Shown: positions 25,548 to 33,751 of the stretch, one piece after another | How positions within the stretch are numbered: position 1 is the stretch's first letter | Layout: each line of letters opens with the position of its first letter | Assembly: GCA_016929095.1 (NCBI GenBank) | Contig: JAFGJM010000036.1 | Location: 124,001 to 188,000 of the forward strand | Length of the DNA stretch: 64,000 nucleotides | Source: Anaerolineales bacterium | Lineage (GTDB): Bacteria > Chloroflexota > Anaerolineae > Anaerolineales > UBA4823 | Reading direction: 5' to 3' | Notes under the pieces: model-generated | The model's database searches: none | The model's input: only the letters and a program-made list of their open reading frames with translations | Told to the model about the DNA's origin: nothing | Program-made: the position numbers and the translations under genes

Positions 25548-26844
25548 TTCTTTTAGGCGAAGTGGAATGGGGTGTGTGGCTGAACCAGATCAAGCCTTTC
25601 TTTTCAAACAAAGCTACTACTTCCCACACAGCTTGAAAAGGAATATCCAGTTCGCAGGCAATATCAGCCACAGTATGCTCGCCATCGCAGCGTTCCATGA
25701 TTTCGAACAGACGCAAACTGCCTTCGGGATTGGTGCGATAGTCGATCCAGATACCGTATCCTGATAGGAACACCTCACCCTTGAAATTATTGACGACATA
25801 CTGATTGCGTTCCCAGGCCTGGATCAAATCCAGAACTAACCGGCAGGAAGCTTCCAATCTTTCCTGAGATACGATTTCCGGCGTATCCAGGCTGGAGTGA
25901 TATTCCCGGTATGGTATGGGTGGATACGCCATTTTCTCCACGCGTGACAATGAGAGCATCGGCACCCGCACACCCGGTGAATTAAATTGCCGCTCATCGT
26001 TGGGAATGATCTTGCGGTAAGGTCCGGTATACCCCTGACTATCCAATCCACGGAATGCCGAAGCCATACATCGATCCGCCTGACTTTCGGGTTGTAAAGA
26101 ATACTGTAAAGCATGCGCTGAATCGTTGCCTAACATCTCCAGGAATAAGCCGCCTATCATATCCGGAATCAGATGCTCGTTATGGCTTAGATACGCCACC
26201 GAACCGATGGTCTCCGGCAACACCAAAAAGCGGTACGTGTAATACGGTTTCGCCCCAGCTAATAAACGGCGGGCAGCTTCGAGACTAACCACAACGCCGG
26301 TAAGGTCATCATTGACCATGGCTGGGTGGCATAAATGCGCCGCAAGCACAAAGGTTTGTTTGCTTTCCCCGGAAATCACCACTTCACCTACTTTAAGTGT
26401 CCCCGGTTCAAAGATGGTTTTGATAACTACCCGATATTGCTCATCCTGCAAGCTGTCACGCAATATTTGCGAAGCGCATAAACCCCAATCCCGCTCATAA
26501 TATTTAAACACAAAGGGGATAGCTTCGGGTAAACGCGGGTGCACATGGATGTGGCGCAGCAACTCTTCACGGCTGACCACGCCTTCAAAAGGAAGTGAAT
26601 ACGACACCACATGTAAAGGGTGATCAGCGTAATCGATCAGGCGTTTACCATCCAGGGTTTCCAGGTAAGCATCATGGCAGGTCCATTTTTCCGGAATGCG
26701 CCAGGTCCAACATGGCTCACCAGTGGGGTATTCGTGGATGGTCATAGGGACTTCTTGCGCCAGACGCATTAATGCCCGATCGAAACCATCCGAGATAATA
26801 TCCCGTTTGAGAAACCACAATTCATCAATTTGATTTATCATCAT
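25522..26844 (-). CDS. DUF4910/M28-like aminopeptidase-fold protein with C-terminal winged helix
   Basis: Member of the DUF4910 (DUF2172) family, which has a zinc-aminopeptidase-like domain and is often found in polysaccharide loci. Putative metal ligands lie in LAAHLCHPAMVNDDLTG (His170, His173, Asp179/180), VLPETIGS (Glu212 region) and EYHSSLDTPE. Residues 370-420 form a small winged-helix-like domain (HTVADIACELDIPFQAVWEVV). The last seven or so residues are encoded by a heptamer array. A role in deacylating or trimming an amide-linked sugar substituent is possible; the substrate of the family is not established. Confidence 0.8.
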   Translation of the reverse strand: MMINQIDELWFLKRDIISDGFDRALMRLAQEVPMTIHEYPTGEPCWTWRIPEKWTCHDAYLETLDGKRLIDYADHPLHVVSYSLPFEGVVSREELLRHIHVHPRLPEAIPFVFKYYERDWGLCASQILRDSLQDEQYRVVIKTIFEPGTLKVGEVVISGESKQTFVLAAHLCHPAMVNDDLTGVVVSLEAARRLLAGAKPYYTYRFLVLPETIGSVAYLSHNEHLIPDMIGGLFLEMLGNDSAHALQYSLQPESQADRCMASAFRGLDSQGYTGPYRKIIPNDERQFNSPGVRVPMLSLSRVEKMAYPPIPYREYHSSLDTPEIVSQERLEASCRLVLDLIQAWERNQYVVNNFKGEVFLSGYGIWIDYRTNPEGSLRLFEIMERCDGEHTVADIACELDIPFQAVWEVVALFEKKGLIWFSHTPHSTSPKRNPSPLTPH

Positions 26845-28415
26845 GAAAACCTGGATATTTTTCTTATTTTTTCTGACGAACTTACTTTTAAAACGATCTC
26901 TTCGATTCCGATTATGGCAAATATAATGAGGAGCGGCTCAAAAGGCACCCGCATAGCAGGAATAGATGGAAGACCTAAAATTGTATAAAACAAGATGACA
27001 AAATTTATCAAACAAATAAAAGCTAAAGCTTTATTTTTCATATTGAAATTTAATACTAATCCCATAACACCAAATAGTAGCCAAAGCAAAGGGGGCAAGA
27101 AACATTTACTGATCGTATTAAATATGAGTGCCATTATTTCATCGCCATCTCGAGATGGTAGTATGCTTTCAAAAAAAGCTATCCGTGAGTTGAATTTATC
27201 CACCTTTTCTTGTGTAACAGGATCAAGAAATTTTAATTCCACTGAATTTGGATCTGTTTTAAATTTTCCGGTAGGTGAAAAGCTATTCCCATAATAGTAC
27301 GATCTTGGGATAAAATCACCTTCAGTTGGGACTGGTAATCCATTGTGATAAAGAGTTTCCTGTTTAGTATTAATAACTCGTATTGATTGAGATTGGGAGT
27401 AACTTTTAAGCAGTATGCCTGCAAAAGATTTAAAAACACTTAACAAATATTCTTTAGGACATTTATATATCGCCTCTAAACCCACACGTTTTAATATCCG
27501 ATAATCTGAATCCCAACCGTATATCTCATCAGAAAGACCAATAAGGTCTCCAAACATTCTCGAAGTACCTTTACTAAAAAATATTTCTTTAGTGATTCCG
27601 TATGAACGATATGGCTCTTTACTTAATATAAATTTCTCTACATCATTGGTAAGTTGAGCAGATGCTTTTCCATTTTCCGGGTTTACTGTATGAGTAATAA
27701 GAAAAACACGATATAGAGGTATTTGTGCATTATTTGTTCGTGCAATAGTGAAATCGTCATATCGCACAAAATTATATGTACACCACAACAGAACTAATGG
27801 AATTAAAATCCCTAAAAAGGATAATGCATAAATCGATTTTTCTTTAAACGAAGAGTTAAATAAAATATAAGGGGCAACCGCATAAAGTACATACGCAATT
27901 AATGTTGGGCGAGTTAAAATTAAAAGAAAAACCATTGCGCCTAGCCCAATAAATTCCTTCACCCCTGGATTATGAACGATCTTCAAAAAAAATAAACACC
28001 ATAAAATAAATAACAAAGATAATGGCGCTTCGCTGGATATCGTATGGTAGATCGCCCCATATGACGGATAAAAATTTACTATTAAGGCAGAAATGAAAGC
28101 CAATTTAATCGACCACATTTTAGTAATATGGTAAATGCCAATTATTGCCCCGCTATAAAGTAAACCCATAACCAATTCGGTTAACACCACACCACCGAGT
28201 GAAAGAAGCAAACCATAAAGTAAAGGTGCTATAGGTGTCCGCAACAACATCATTATCTTGAATACTGGTTCTTTGGATAAGATATCGAGATAGTATGTAA
28301 TATAATTTCCACCATCCCTACCCAGTGTAAAAGGCCAGGCAATACTTTGCATATAGTATGTTGCTAACGCTACAAAGAACAATATAGGGACTTCAAGTTT
28401 TCTAATTATCTTCAT
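26841..28415 (-). CDS. AT-rich GT-C-like membrane protein
   Basis: Polytopic membrane protein, 524 residues. The first outside loop has FTLGRDGGNYITYYLDIL, an acidic GRD motif where GT-C glycosyltransferases place the catalytic acid; TRPTLIAY follows in a cytosolic loop. An outside domain spans about residues 225-410, then four more hydrophobic segments. The DNA is far more AT-rich than its neighbours (15 G/C in the 60 bases from 27421), suggesting separate acquisition. It is coupled on both sides (ATGA downstream, TGATG upstream). Confidence 0.72.
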   Translation of the reverse strand: MKIIRKLEVPILFFVALATYYMQSIAWPFTLGRDGGNYITYYLDILSKEPVFKIMMLLRTPIAPLLYGLLLSLGGVVLTELVMGLLYSGAIIGIYHITKMWSIKLAFISALIVNFYPSYGAIYHTISSEAPLSLLFILWCLFFLKIVHNPGVKEFIGLGAMVFLLILTRPTLIAYVLYAVAPYILFNSSFKEKSIYALSFLGILIPLVLLWCTYNFVRYDDFTIARTNNAQIPLYRVFLITHTVNPENGKASAQLTNDVEKFILSKEPYRSYGITKEIFFSKGTSRMFGDLIGLSDEIYGWDSDYRILKRVGLEAIYKCPKEYLLSVFKSFAGILLKSYSQSQSIRVINTKQETLYHNGLPVPTEGDFIPRSYYYGNSFSPTGKFKTDPNSVELKFLDPVTQEKVDKFNSRIAFFESILPSRDGDEIMALIFNTISKCFLPPLLWLLFGVMGLVLNFNMKNKALAFICLINFVILFYTILGLPSIPAMRVPFEPLLIIFAIIGIEEIVLKVSSSEKIRKISRFS

Positions 28416-29215
28416 CAGGGATTATTCGGACGGTTGATCACAAGCGACCATGGATCTTTGTATAAAAAATCATCCACAGTCGCAACAAAATCTCGCATCG
28501 AACAAAAAGAAACATATCCGTAATTCAAAGGCAGGGAATGCCATTGTCCCCGCTTTTCCATTACCTCTTTCACCCCATGCAAATCGAGGCGCGGGTCGAT
28601 AGACATATCGCGGACAAACATTCGGTAGGTGCGCAGTTGCCAGCCTTCGGATGTTTTCACCTGCCCGGAAAAATCTTTCCAATAACGATAGGGTACCGCA
28701 GCACGTTGTTCGCTATAGTGCAGAGCCGAAATTGCATTCACATCAGCTCCCAAAAGCAGGATCTTAAATCCCAGTTCTAACATCCGGTCGAATGCCGAAG
28801 TGGGATCGAAAGCTGAGGCGGTATCACGACCGGTGATGTCATCAGCATATTTACCGATTACCGCCAGCGATTGCATCGGATGCGATGTGCGCCGGGCAGC
28901 CGGATGTTGGCGCACCATTTCCGAAAAAACGCCCATCCCTTGTGAAGGCGTACTTTGCGGATCGTAAGGTTCCCCGCGCGCAAATCCGAAATTGAAGGTC
29001 GGTACTGCCAACGTCCCCGAGTTGGGTGACTCTAAACTATCCGTCTTATCAAGATTGATACCCAGGTTTTCACATAAAGCGTTCAAATAGATACTCGCAC
29101 CGCCTTGCGGTTGACCCAGGTATTGAATGGCAGAATGCACCAATACTCCATCCCCACTGCGCACACCCAATTCATCTAAAATATTGATTATCTGATTTAA
29201 TGTAACCGCCTGCAT
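28415..29215 (-). CDS. AAC(3)-family N-acyltransferase
   Basis: Member of the aminoglycoside 3-N-acetyltransferase family, 266 residues. Typical segments: GDGVLVHSAIQYLG, GTLAVPTFNFGF, GVFSEMVRQHPAARRTSHPMQSLAVIG with the conserved RTSHP, and the HYSEQRAAVPYRY region. In surface-glycan loci such enzymes N-acylate amino sugars rather than antibiotics. Directly downstream of a GNAT and the aminoacyl carrier-protein genes, so it could use acetyl-CoA or an acyl carrier; this is inference. Confidence 0.88.
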   Translation of the reverse strand: MQAVTLNQIINILDELGVRSGDGVLVHSAIQYLGQPQGGASIYLNALCENLGINLDKTDSLESPNSGTLAVPTFNFGFARGEPYDPQSTPSQGMGVFSEMVRQHPAARRTSHPMQSLAVIGKYADDITGRDTASAFDPTSAFDRMLELGFKILLLGADVNAISALHYSEQRAAVPYRYWKDFSGQVKTSEGWQLRTYRMFVRDMSIDPRLDLHGVKEVMEKRGQWHSLPLNYGYVSFCSMRDFVATVDDFLYKDPWSLVINRPNNP

Positions 29216-29728
29216 TTATCCGTTCTTTTCATCGATATACTCATCCCACATCAGGCGGGCAACCCGGTATTCGATTTTGAAGCCCATGCGGTCGTACAAT
29301 CTCCAGATGGCATCATTCTCGCGCAACATCTCCACTTCCACCGAGTGAACTTTCTGCTCCCGGAACCAATCGATGGTCAGGCGGGAAAGTTTCTCACCCA
29401 CACCCAGGCAGCGCGCTTCGGGTTCCACCCACATATCGCTGAATTGACCCACCACCACGCTGCCCATATAAGCCGGCACCGGCTTTAACCTGCCAAGCAT
29501 AAACCCGACTACTTTGTGGTCGACTTCTGCTACGATAACCACACTGAAACGTCCCAATGTACGCTTGAATGAATCTAACCAGGCTTCGCCCACATTCTCG
29601 GGGTGCGGCATGCGATAACCCACTTCGTAATAGTACGTATTAAGAAGGGTATACATCTCCACCAGGGCGGAAAAATCGACTGGTGTGGCAAAACGGTAAT
29701 TTACTTGAGGGGTAGTTGCATCATTCAC
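29216..29728 (-). CDS. GNAT family acyltransferase
   Basis: GCN5-related N-acyltransferase, 170 residues. The fold is seen from YRFATPVDFSALVEMY through VVAEVDHKVVGFMLG, then the acyl-CoA/pantetheine-binding segment FSDMWVEPEARCLGVGEKL, where the usual Q/RxxGxG loop reads RCLGVGEKL, and NDAIWRLYDRMGFKIEYRV. It overlaps the aminoacyl-carrier ligase gene by 8 bases, so the likely donor is either acetyl-CoA or the aminoacyl carrier protein. Confidence 0.88.
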   Translation of the reverse strand: MNDATTPQVNYRFATPVDFSALVEMYTLLNTYYYEVGYRMPHPENVGEAWLDSFKRTLGRFSVVIVAEVDHKVVGFMLGRLKPVPAYMGSVVVGQFSDMWVEPEARCLGVGEKLSRLTIDWFREQKVHSVEVEMLRENDAIWRLYDRMGFKIEYRVARLMWDEYIDEKNG

Positions 29729-30911
29729 CGAAATAATCCTTAACAGTCTGCGGCCATTTCTGAATATCTAATCCATATTGCGATAAGAAAGCATATGCCA
29801 TGCGTTCCAACCCAAACGCTGTGCAGCCGGTATGCACCGGGCTGCCATCCGGTAAGGTGATGTTCAAGTGCCGACCAAAGAAATCCTGGTGATAGTTATA
29901 TGAGCCTACCGCCAGGGTACTGTTTTTAAATGGCAGGTTGGCGCGGATTTCATATTTTAGTTGAAAAGCGCTTTGAAAAGCCGCTTGTTTGCGGAATTCG
30001 CCCACAAAGAAGGGGTCATTGGCTGTTTCTACCCGGTATGCCAGACCGATATCTTCAAAGGCTTTCGCCATGTATTTTCGTGAGGCTTCCCGATTTTCCA
30101 ACACAAAGTCTTTCTCGCCAACAAAGATCAATTCCCACATGGTGAAATTCCACAATCTCTCCAGTGAGGTTAAATTAATAGACTCGTATCGAAAGCATGG
30201 TCCAACCGCAGTGGCAATCATTTTCCCCCCCGGCAAAGGTTTATCTGCCAAAGCAAAATACAAGTGGTAACACACCGCTGGCGATAATAAAGCCTGAATT
30301 TTTGCGAACGATTCGGGCAGCTGGTTGAGATCGCCATGTTCGTCACAGCAGGCAGATTGCGCAAAATGATCGATGGCATCCAGGTCTTCCCGTAAATGCG
30401 TGGCAAAGGTCAAAGAATGAGGAAATGCCTTAAAATAATTCACCCGCTCGAGGTATCTGGCTGGAATCAGGACTGGGAAACGATAAGGTTGTGCATCAAA
30501 GGTGGCTGCCAGCGCAATAAAGTTATCTTCAAAAAATTCAACCAGTCGTGTAACCAAAGGTCCCAATGTGAATATCCCATCCGCCTCACAATGCAGTTCA
30601 CCGCGCTGCATTAATTCAGGCATGGGATCATTTGTGTTAAGCGTAGGGGCAGACATATTATCTTCCAACACCTGCACTTTAGGGCGAAATGACCCTTGGG
30701 TCATGGTTGTCACCACGCGCTGAATTTTTTCTTCAACCCTTTGGCGCAATAATTCGTCTACTGGTCGGTTTACTTCAAGAATGATTTTCTGTCCATCTTT
30801 AGAAATTTGCGCTTTGCAGATGACTTCATCCACATACGCTAATTTAGATTGCACTTCGCCGATCAGGTGCTCGGGAATGGGGGGTTGGGAAATTATCTCG
30901 AGTGTATTCAT
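29721..30911 (-). CDS. amino acid:[carrier protein] ligase (class II aaRS-like)
   Basis: Homologue of the catalytic core of class II aminoacyl-tRNA synthetases of the atypical seryl type, which in studied relatives (Bradyrhizobium Bll0957) loads an amino acid on the phosphopantetheine arm of a carrier protein instead of tRNA. Motif 2 is GPCFRYES (240s) and motif 3 is FGLERMAYA (366-374). Likely zinc ligands are Cys214 (SPAVCYH), Glu260 (TMWELIF) and Cys363 (HTGCTAF). There is no tRNA-binding coiled coil; an unassigned domain of about 85 residues precedes the core. ATG 30911 forms an ATGA overlap with the carrier-protein gene. Amino acid specificity (Gly, Ala or other) cannot be told. Confidence 0.85.
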   Translation of the reverse strand: MNTLEIISQPPIPEHLIGEVQSKLAYVDEVICKAQISKDGQKIILEVNRPVDELLRQRVEEKIQRVVTTMTQGSFRPKVQVLEDNMSAPTLNTNDPMPELMQRGELHCEADGIFTLGPLVTRLVEFFEDNFIALAATFDAQPYRFPVLIPARYLERVNYFKAFPHSLTFATHLREDLDAIDHFAQSACCDEHGDLNQLPESFAKIQALLSPAVCYHLYFALADKPLPGGKMIATAVGPCFRYESINLTSLERLWNFTMWELIFVGEKDFVLENREASRKYMAKAFEDIGLAYRVETANDPFFVGEFRKQAAFQSAFQLKYEIRANLPFKNSTLAVGSYNYHQDFFGRHLNITLPDGSPVHTGCTAFGLERMAYAFLSQYGLDIQKWPQTVKDYFGE

Positions 30912-31159
30912 GAGGTTTTCTCTTTCTTCGTCAGGTAATCGCAAATCGCTGGCACACTGACCAGGGCAGTAATGGTCTCGTTATTTATTTCAATGTCAAA
31001 TTTCTGCTCCAGCATCATCATCACTTCCATATGCCCCATCGAATCCCATTGTGGCAGGTCTCCTAATTCCAGTTCGGGGGTGATAGTCTCGATGGGGGTT
31101 TGCAAGGCTTCAGCTAATGTTGCCTGCACTTGTTCAATAAGTGATACATTAATGTTCAT
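30908..31159 (-). CDS. acyl/aminoacyl carrier protein
   Basis: Phosphopantetheine-binding carrier protein, 83 residues. The attachment serine is Ser40 in LPQWDSMGHMEVMMMLEQKFDIEI, the DS(L/M)-type motif of carrier proteins, here DSMGH. Acidic and helical as expected. It is translationally coupled to the aminoacyl ligase, which is the usual pairing for aminoacyl carrier systems rather than for fatty-acid ACP. No phosphopantetheinyl transferase gene is present, so loading must use a host enzyme encoded elsewhere. Confidence 0.92.
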   Translation of the reverse strand: MNINVSLIEQVQATLAEALQTPIETITPELELGDLPQWDSMGHMEVMMMLEQKFDIEINNETITALVSVPAICDYLTKKEKTS

Positions 31160-31179
31160 ACGCTGTCTCCAATGTTAAG

Positions 31180-31236
31180 GTAATAGTGAGAGGTGAGAGG
31201 GGATTCGGTATTACCTGATTACCAGATGCCTAATAA
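31180..31236. repeat. degenerate heptamer array
   Basis: GTAATAG, TGAGAGG, TGAGAGG then TTACCTGA, TTACCAG, ATGCCTA at about 7-base spacing, filling the gap between the carrier-protein start and the methyltransferase stop. Confidence 0.6.
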
Positions 31237-32120
31237 CCTTTCATCCTACACACCCCCACAATCTGATATTGCGGATCCCATTTACCCCAGGGCATGCCGT
31301 TGTCAGCGGAAGTGAAATAAAATTTTGCCAGGTTATCGCGCAGCTCGGCGCAATTCTTTAATTGAAAAAACAATCCATCATACTGGCTATAATTGGAAGG
31401 CGCATCGGGGGAAAGCTGAAAAATTCGCCGTAAGCTGTCTTCCGTATAGTTCCAGCCTTTGGATGGCTCGTGGAACCAATCCTGATCACGCGCTGCACCC
31501 AGGGTTGCCAGCAACTTTCCACCCGGCTTTAGACAACGCAATAACTCGACCACCACCGCTTCCAACGCCTGCGGTTGATTGTGCTCCAGGGCAGAGACCG
31601 CCACAATGGCGTCAATCGAATTGGAAGGAATAGCTTCCAATTCTGCCAGATCGCAATCGTAAACCTGAACCTGCCCCGGTGCTTCAGTAAAGGTGACTGC
31701 GCCTTCCAATTCCCTCCATATGAATTTCAGTTTGCCCGCCAAACTGGGCAAGCGTTTTAAATTATTGAACAATGCCTTTAGTGGACCGTTGAGCGGTTGG
31801 GTTTCATTTTTTGTTTTCACGTGATAGCGTTTTCGAAAACGCAAAGGCATATCGGCGCGGCTGCCGCGATCCACACTGATAATCCGGGCATTATGTTCTG
31901 CCAGGTACCATTGCATGACCCCCAGCCCGGCGCCGGCATCCATAATAGTTACTCCCTCGATTTTTTCTAAATGGCTTATCAGCCAGGTGAGGTCCAATAG
32001 ATAATGCCAGCCAAAATCCAAGCCTAACTTGCGAGCCAGCAGCCGAAGCTCATTCACCAGCGTACGATGATCCTCCAGTAACGAAACAGGGAGTATCTCA
32101 ATGAAATCTTGAGTATTCAT
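31230..32120 (-). CDS. class I SAM-dependent methyltransferase
   Basis: Methyltransferase fold with motif I as VTIMDAGAGLGVMQWYLAEH near residues 57-76, acidic strand-2 end ISVDRGS, then an insertion of about 70 residues before IDAIVAVSALEHN and LLRCLKPGGKLLATLG. 296 residues. ATGA overlap with the capsule-type glycosyltransferase upstream. Likely modifies a sugar or terminates chain growth; substrate unknown. Confidence 0.85.
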   Translation of the reverse strand: MNTQDFIEILPVSLLEDHRTLVNELRLLARKLGLDFGWHYLLDLTWLISHLEKIEGVTIMDAGAGLGVMQWYLAEHNARIISVDRGSRADMPLRFRKRYHVKTKNETQPLNGPLKALFNNLKRLPSLAGKLKFIWRELEGAVTFTEAPGQVQVYDCDLAELEAIPSNSIDAIVAVSALEHNQPQALEAVVVELLRCLKPGGKLLATLGAARDQDWFHEPSKGWNYTEDSLRRIFQLSPDAPSNYSQYDGLFFQLKNCAELRDNLAKFYFTSADNGMPWGKWDPQYQIVGVCRMKGY

Positions 32121-33751
32121 CTAAGTTCTTCCAACATAAAGGGTTTGTTTTCCGTGATTCCTTCAAAAATGGCTTTGATAGCAGGGGCATTTTGCGGTAA
32201 CAATTGCTCCCAGTTAAAATTATTCATACGCACAAACCCAGGTCGCGCCCCGGTTTGTAGAAAAGTTTCAAAGGGTAATGAAATTCGATAAAGCTGATAA
32301 TATAAAAAACGGCGGGCATTGCGTTGAAAATCCGGGGGGATTTCTATGTGATCTTCCACAAGAAAGCGCTTTGCCATTCGATGATATTCATCTTCATTTT
32401 GAGGCAGAAACACGATTGGGTATTGGGTATAGCGGGCCTTTCCGGCGCATAGAACCGCTGCCCCCATTAGCGCCGCTTCCAAACCGATCGAAGAATTATA
32501 GACCATGATAAATTTCGAGCGTTGGATCAACTCATAGGAGCTGATAAATTCCTGCGAATCAATAAAAACCACGTTAGGCAGCTCGTTGATCCGGTTGTTG
32601 AATACCCAATCATGCACACTCTCCCGGCTTTGTTTGGCTGTGCCAGGGCGCATTTCATCCGGGTGAGCGCGGATGATAAACAGGGTTTCCGGGTGCGCTT
32701 TGATGATCTCCTGTACGCCATCCAACCAGGCAAACATATGCTCAAATAGCGTATTGGCATGAACCTGGCTGGTATCATAAATCACATTCGTAAATACCGG
32801 CACAATTTGTTTGAAATTGGCAGCTTTTTGTAAAAATGCTTCATCTAAATCCTTCATCTCTGGCCAAAAACGGATCCCTGCCATGGTGAATTTTCCCTTA
32901 AAGCGTCCTTCCAGATAGCTATCCAGACGAGTTTCCTGATCAGATGTCAACTCAAACGACTCGGGAATATGCACGGGATAGGCGGTGGCTTCTCCATCGG
33001 TGAAGAATGAGGAAAATCGCTGGAAGCCAACTTCATGCGTGATCACGCGGACCCCCCTTTGATTGGCTACCCAACGCGCCATCGCTTCGGGATACATAAT
33101 TCCGTTAAAGATCAAAGCGACAAATGGATGCGTTTCATCGATCAGGCGGTTGAATTCCAGGGCAATGGAAAACGCCGAAAGCATAAATTGGCGGAATAGA
33201 TAACGGGTTGATTCGTCATCCGGTAAAGTATATCGGCGCAGCGTCCATCGCATGGCGGGTAATGCCAGTTTTCCTAAAGGAATAGACCTCATAAAAAATC
33301 CTGCCGGATCGCGGTATTCGAAAGTAGATAATGTTCCAATATCTAAGTCTTTCAAAACCGCTACCAGGTCTGCATCTGCTTTGAACTTAAACCAATAACT
33401 CTTTCCCCCGGCATATAAACGTAGAGACTGAGCAACACACTTTTCACACGGCGGCGGTGTATGGTATTCCTGTCGGTTTACGCCCAGCACGCAGTGACTC
33501 ATCCCCGATTGACAGACAAAATGAACCACCGGAATACCTGCCAGGCGTAATCCCCAAGCGGTTAATAGTGTGAAAGCATTATTTTGACTCAGCCCGGTTA
33601 ACCGGGAGGAGACATTCATCACCAGAAGAGGCTGGCTTTCCGGATTACTGGGCGCATGAACAGCAACCTGGTTCGCAATACGCTGAATGCGTTGGCGGTT
33701 TTGATATTCCAACCAGCCCCTTTGTAAACGGTCCAACAATGAACGTTTCAT
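32117..33751 (-). CDS. capsule-synthesis-type glycosyltransferase-like protein (paralogue 1)
   Basis: Soluble GT-B-like protein, 544 residues, resembling capsule polysaccharide synthesis (KpsC/KpsS-like) transferases. The C-terminal half shows FIIRAHPDEMRPGT (the HPxE-like motif, here HPDE), the serine/threonine-rich turn SSIGLEAALMGAAVLCAGKARY typical of nucleotide-sugar binding in this group, and YNSS. The N-terminal 170 residues include a CEKCVAQSL Cys pair. A paralogue is at 53092-54735. In KpsC/S the donor is CMP-Kdo; a CMP-nonulosonic acid donor would fit this locus. Confidence 0.78.
   Translation of the reverse strand: MKRSLLDRLQRGWLEYQNRQRIQRIANQVAVHAPSNPESQPLLVMNVSSRLTGLSQNNAFTLLTAWGLRLAGIPVVHFVCQSGMSHCVLGVNRQEYHTPPPCEKCVAQSLRLYAGGKSYWFKFKADADLVAVLKDLDIGTLSTFEYRDPAGFFMRSIPLGKLALPAMRWTLRRYTLPDDESTRYLFRQFMLSAFSIALEFNRLIDETHPFVALIFNGIMYPEAMARWVANQRGVRVITHEVGFQRFSSFFTDGEATAYPVHIPESFELTSDQETRLDSYLEGRFKGKFTMAGIRFWPEMKDLDEAFLQKAANFKQIVPVFTNVIYDTSQVHANTLFEHMFAWLDGVQEIIKAHPETLFIIRAHPDEMRPGTAKQSRESVHDWVFNNRINELPNVVFIDSQEFISSYELIQRSKFIMVYNSSIGLEAALMGAAVLCAGKARYTQYPIVFLPQNEDEYHRMAKRFLVEDHIEIPPDFQRNARRFLYYQLYRISLPFETFLQTGARPGFVRMNNFNWEQLLPQNAPAIKAIFEGITENKPFMLEELR

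Noticed and set aside
28415-29215. Aminoglycoside resistance gene
   Set aside because: The protein is in the AAC(3) family, but it is embedded in a glycan operon next to other acyltransferases; a sugar N-acylation role is more likely than drug resistance.
29721-30911. Seryl-tRNA synthetase
   Set aside because: It lacks the tRNA-binding helical arm and is coupled to a carrier-protein gene, which fits the amino acid:carrier-protein ligase group.
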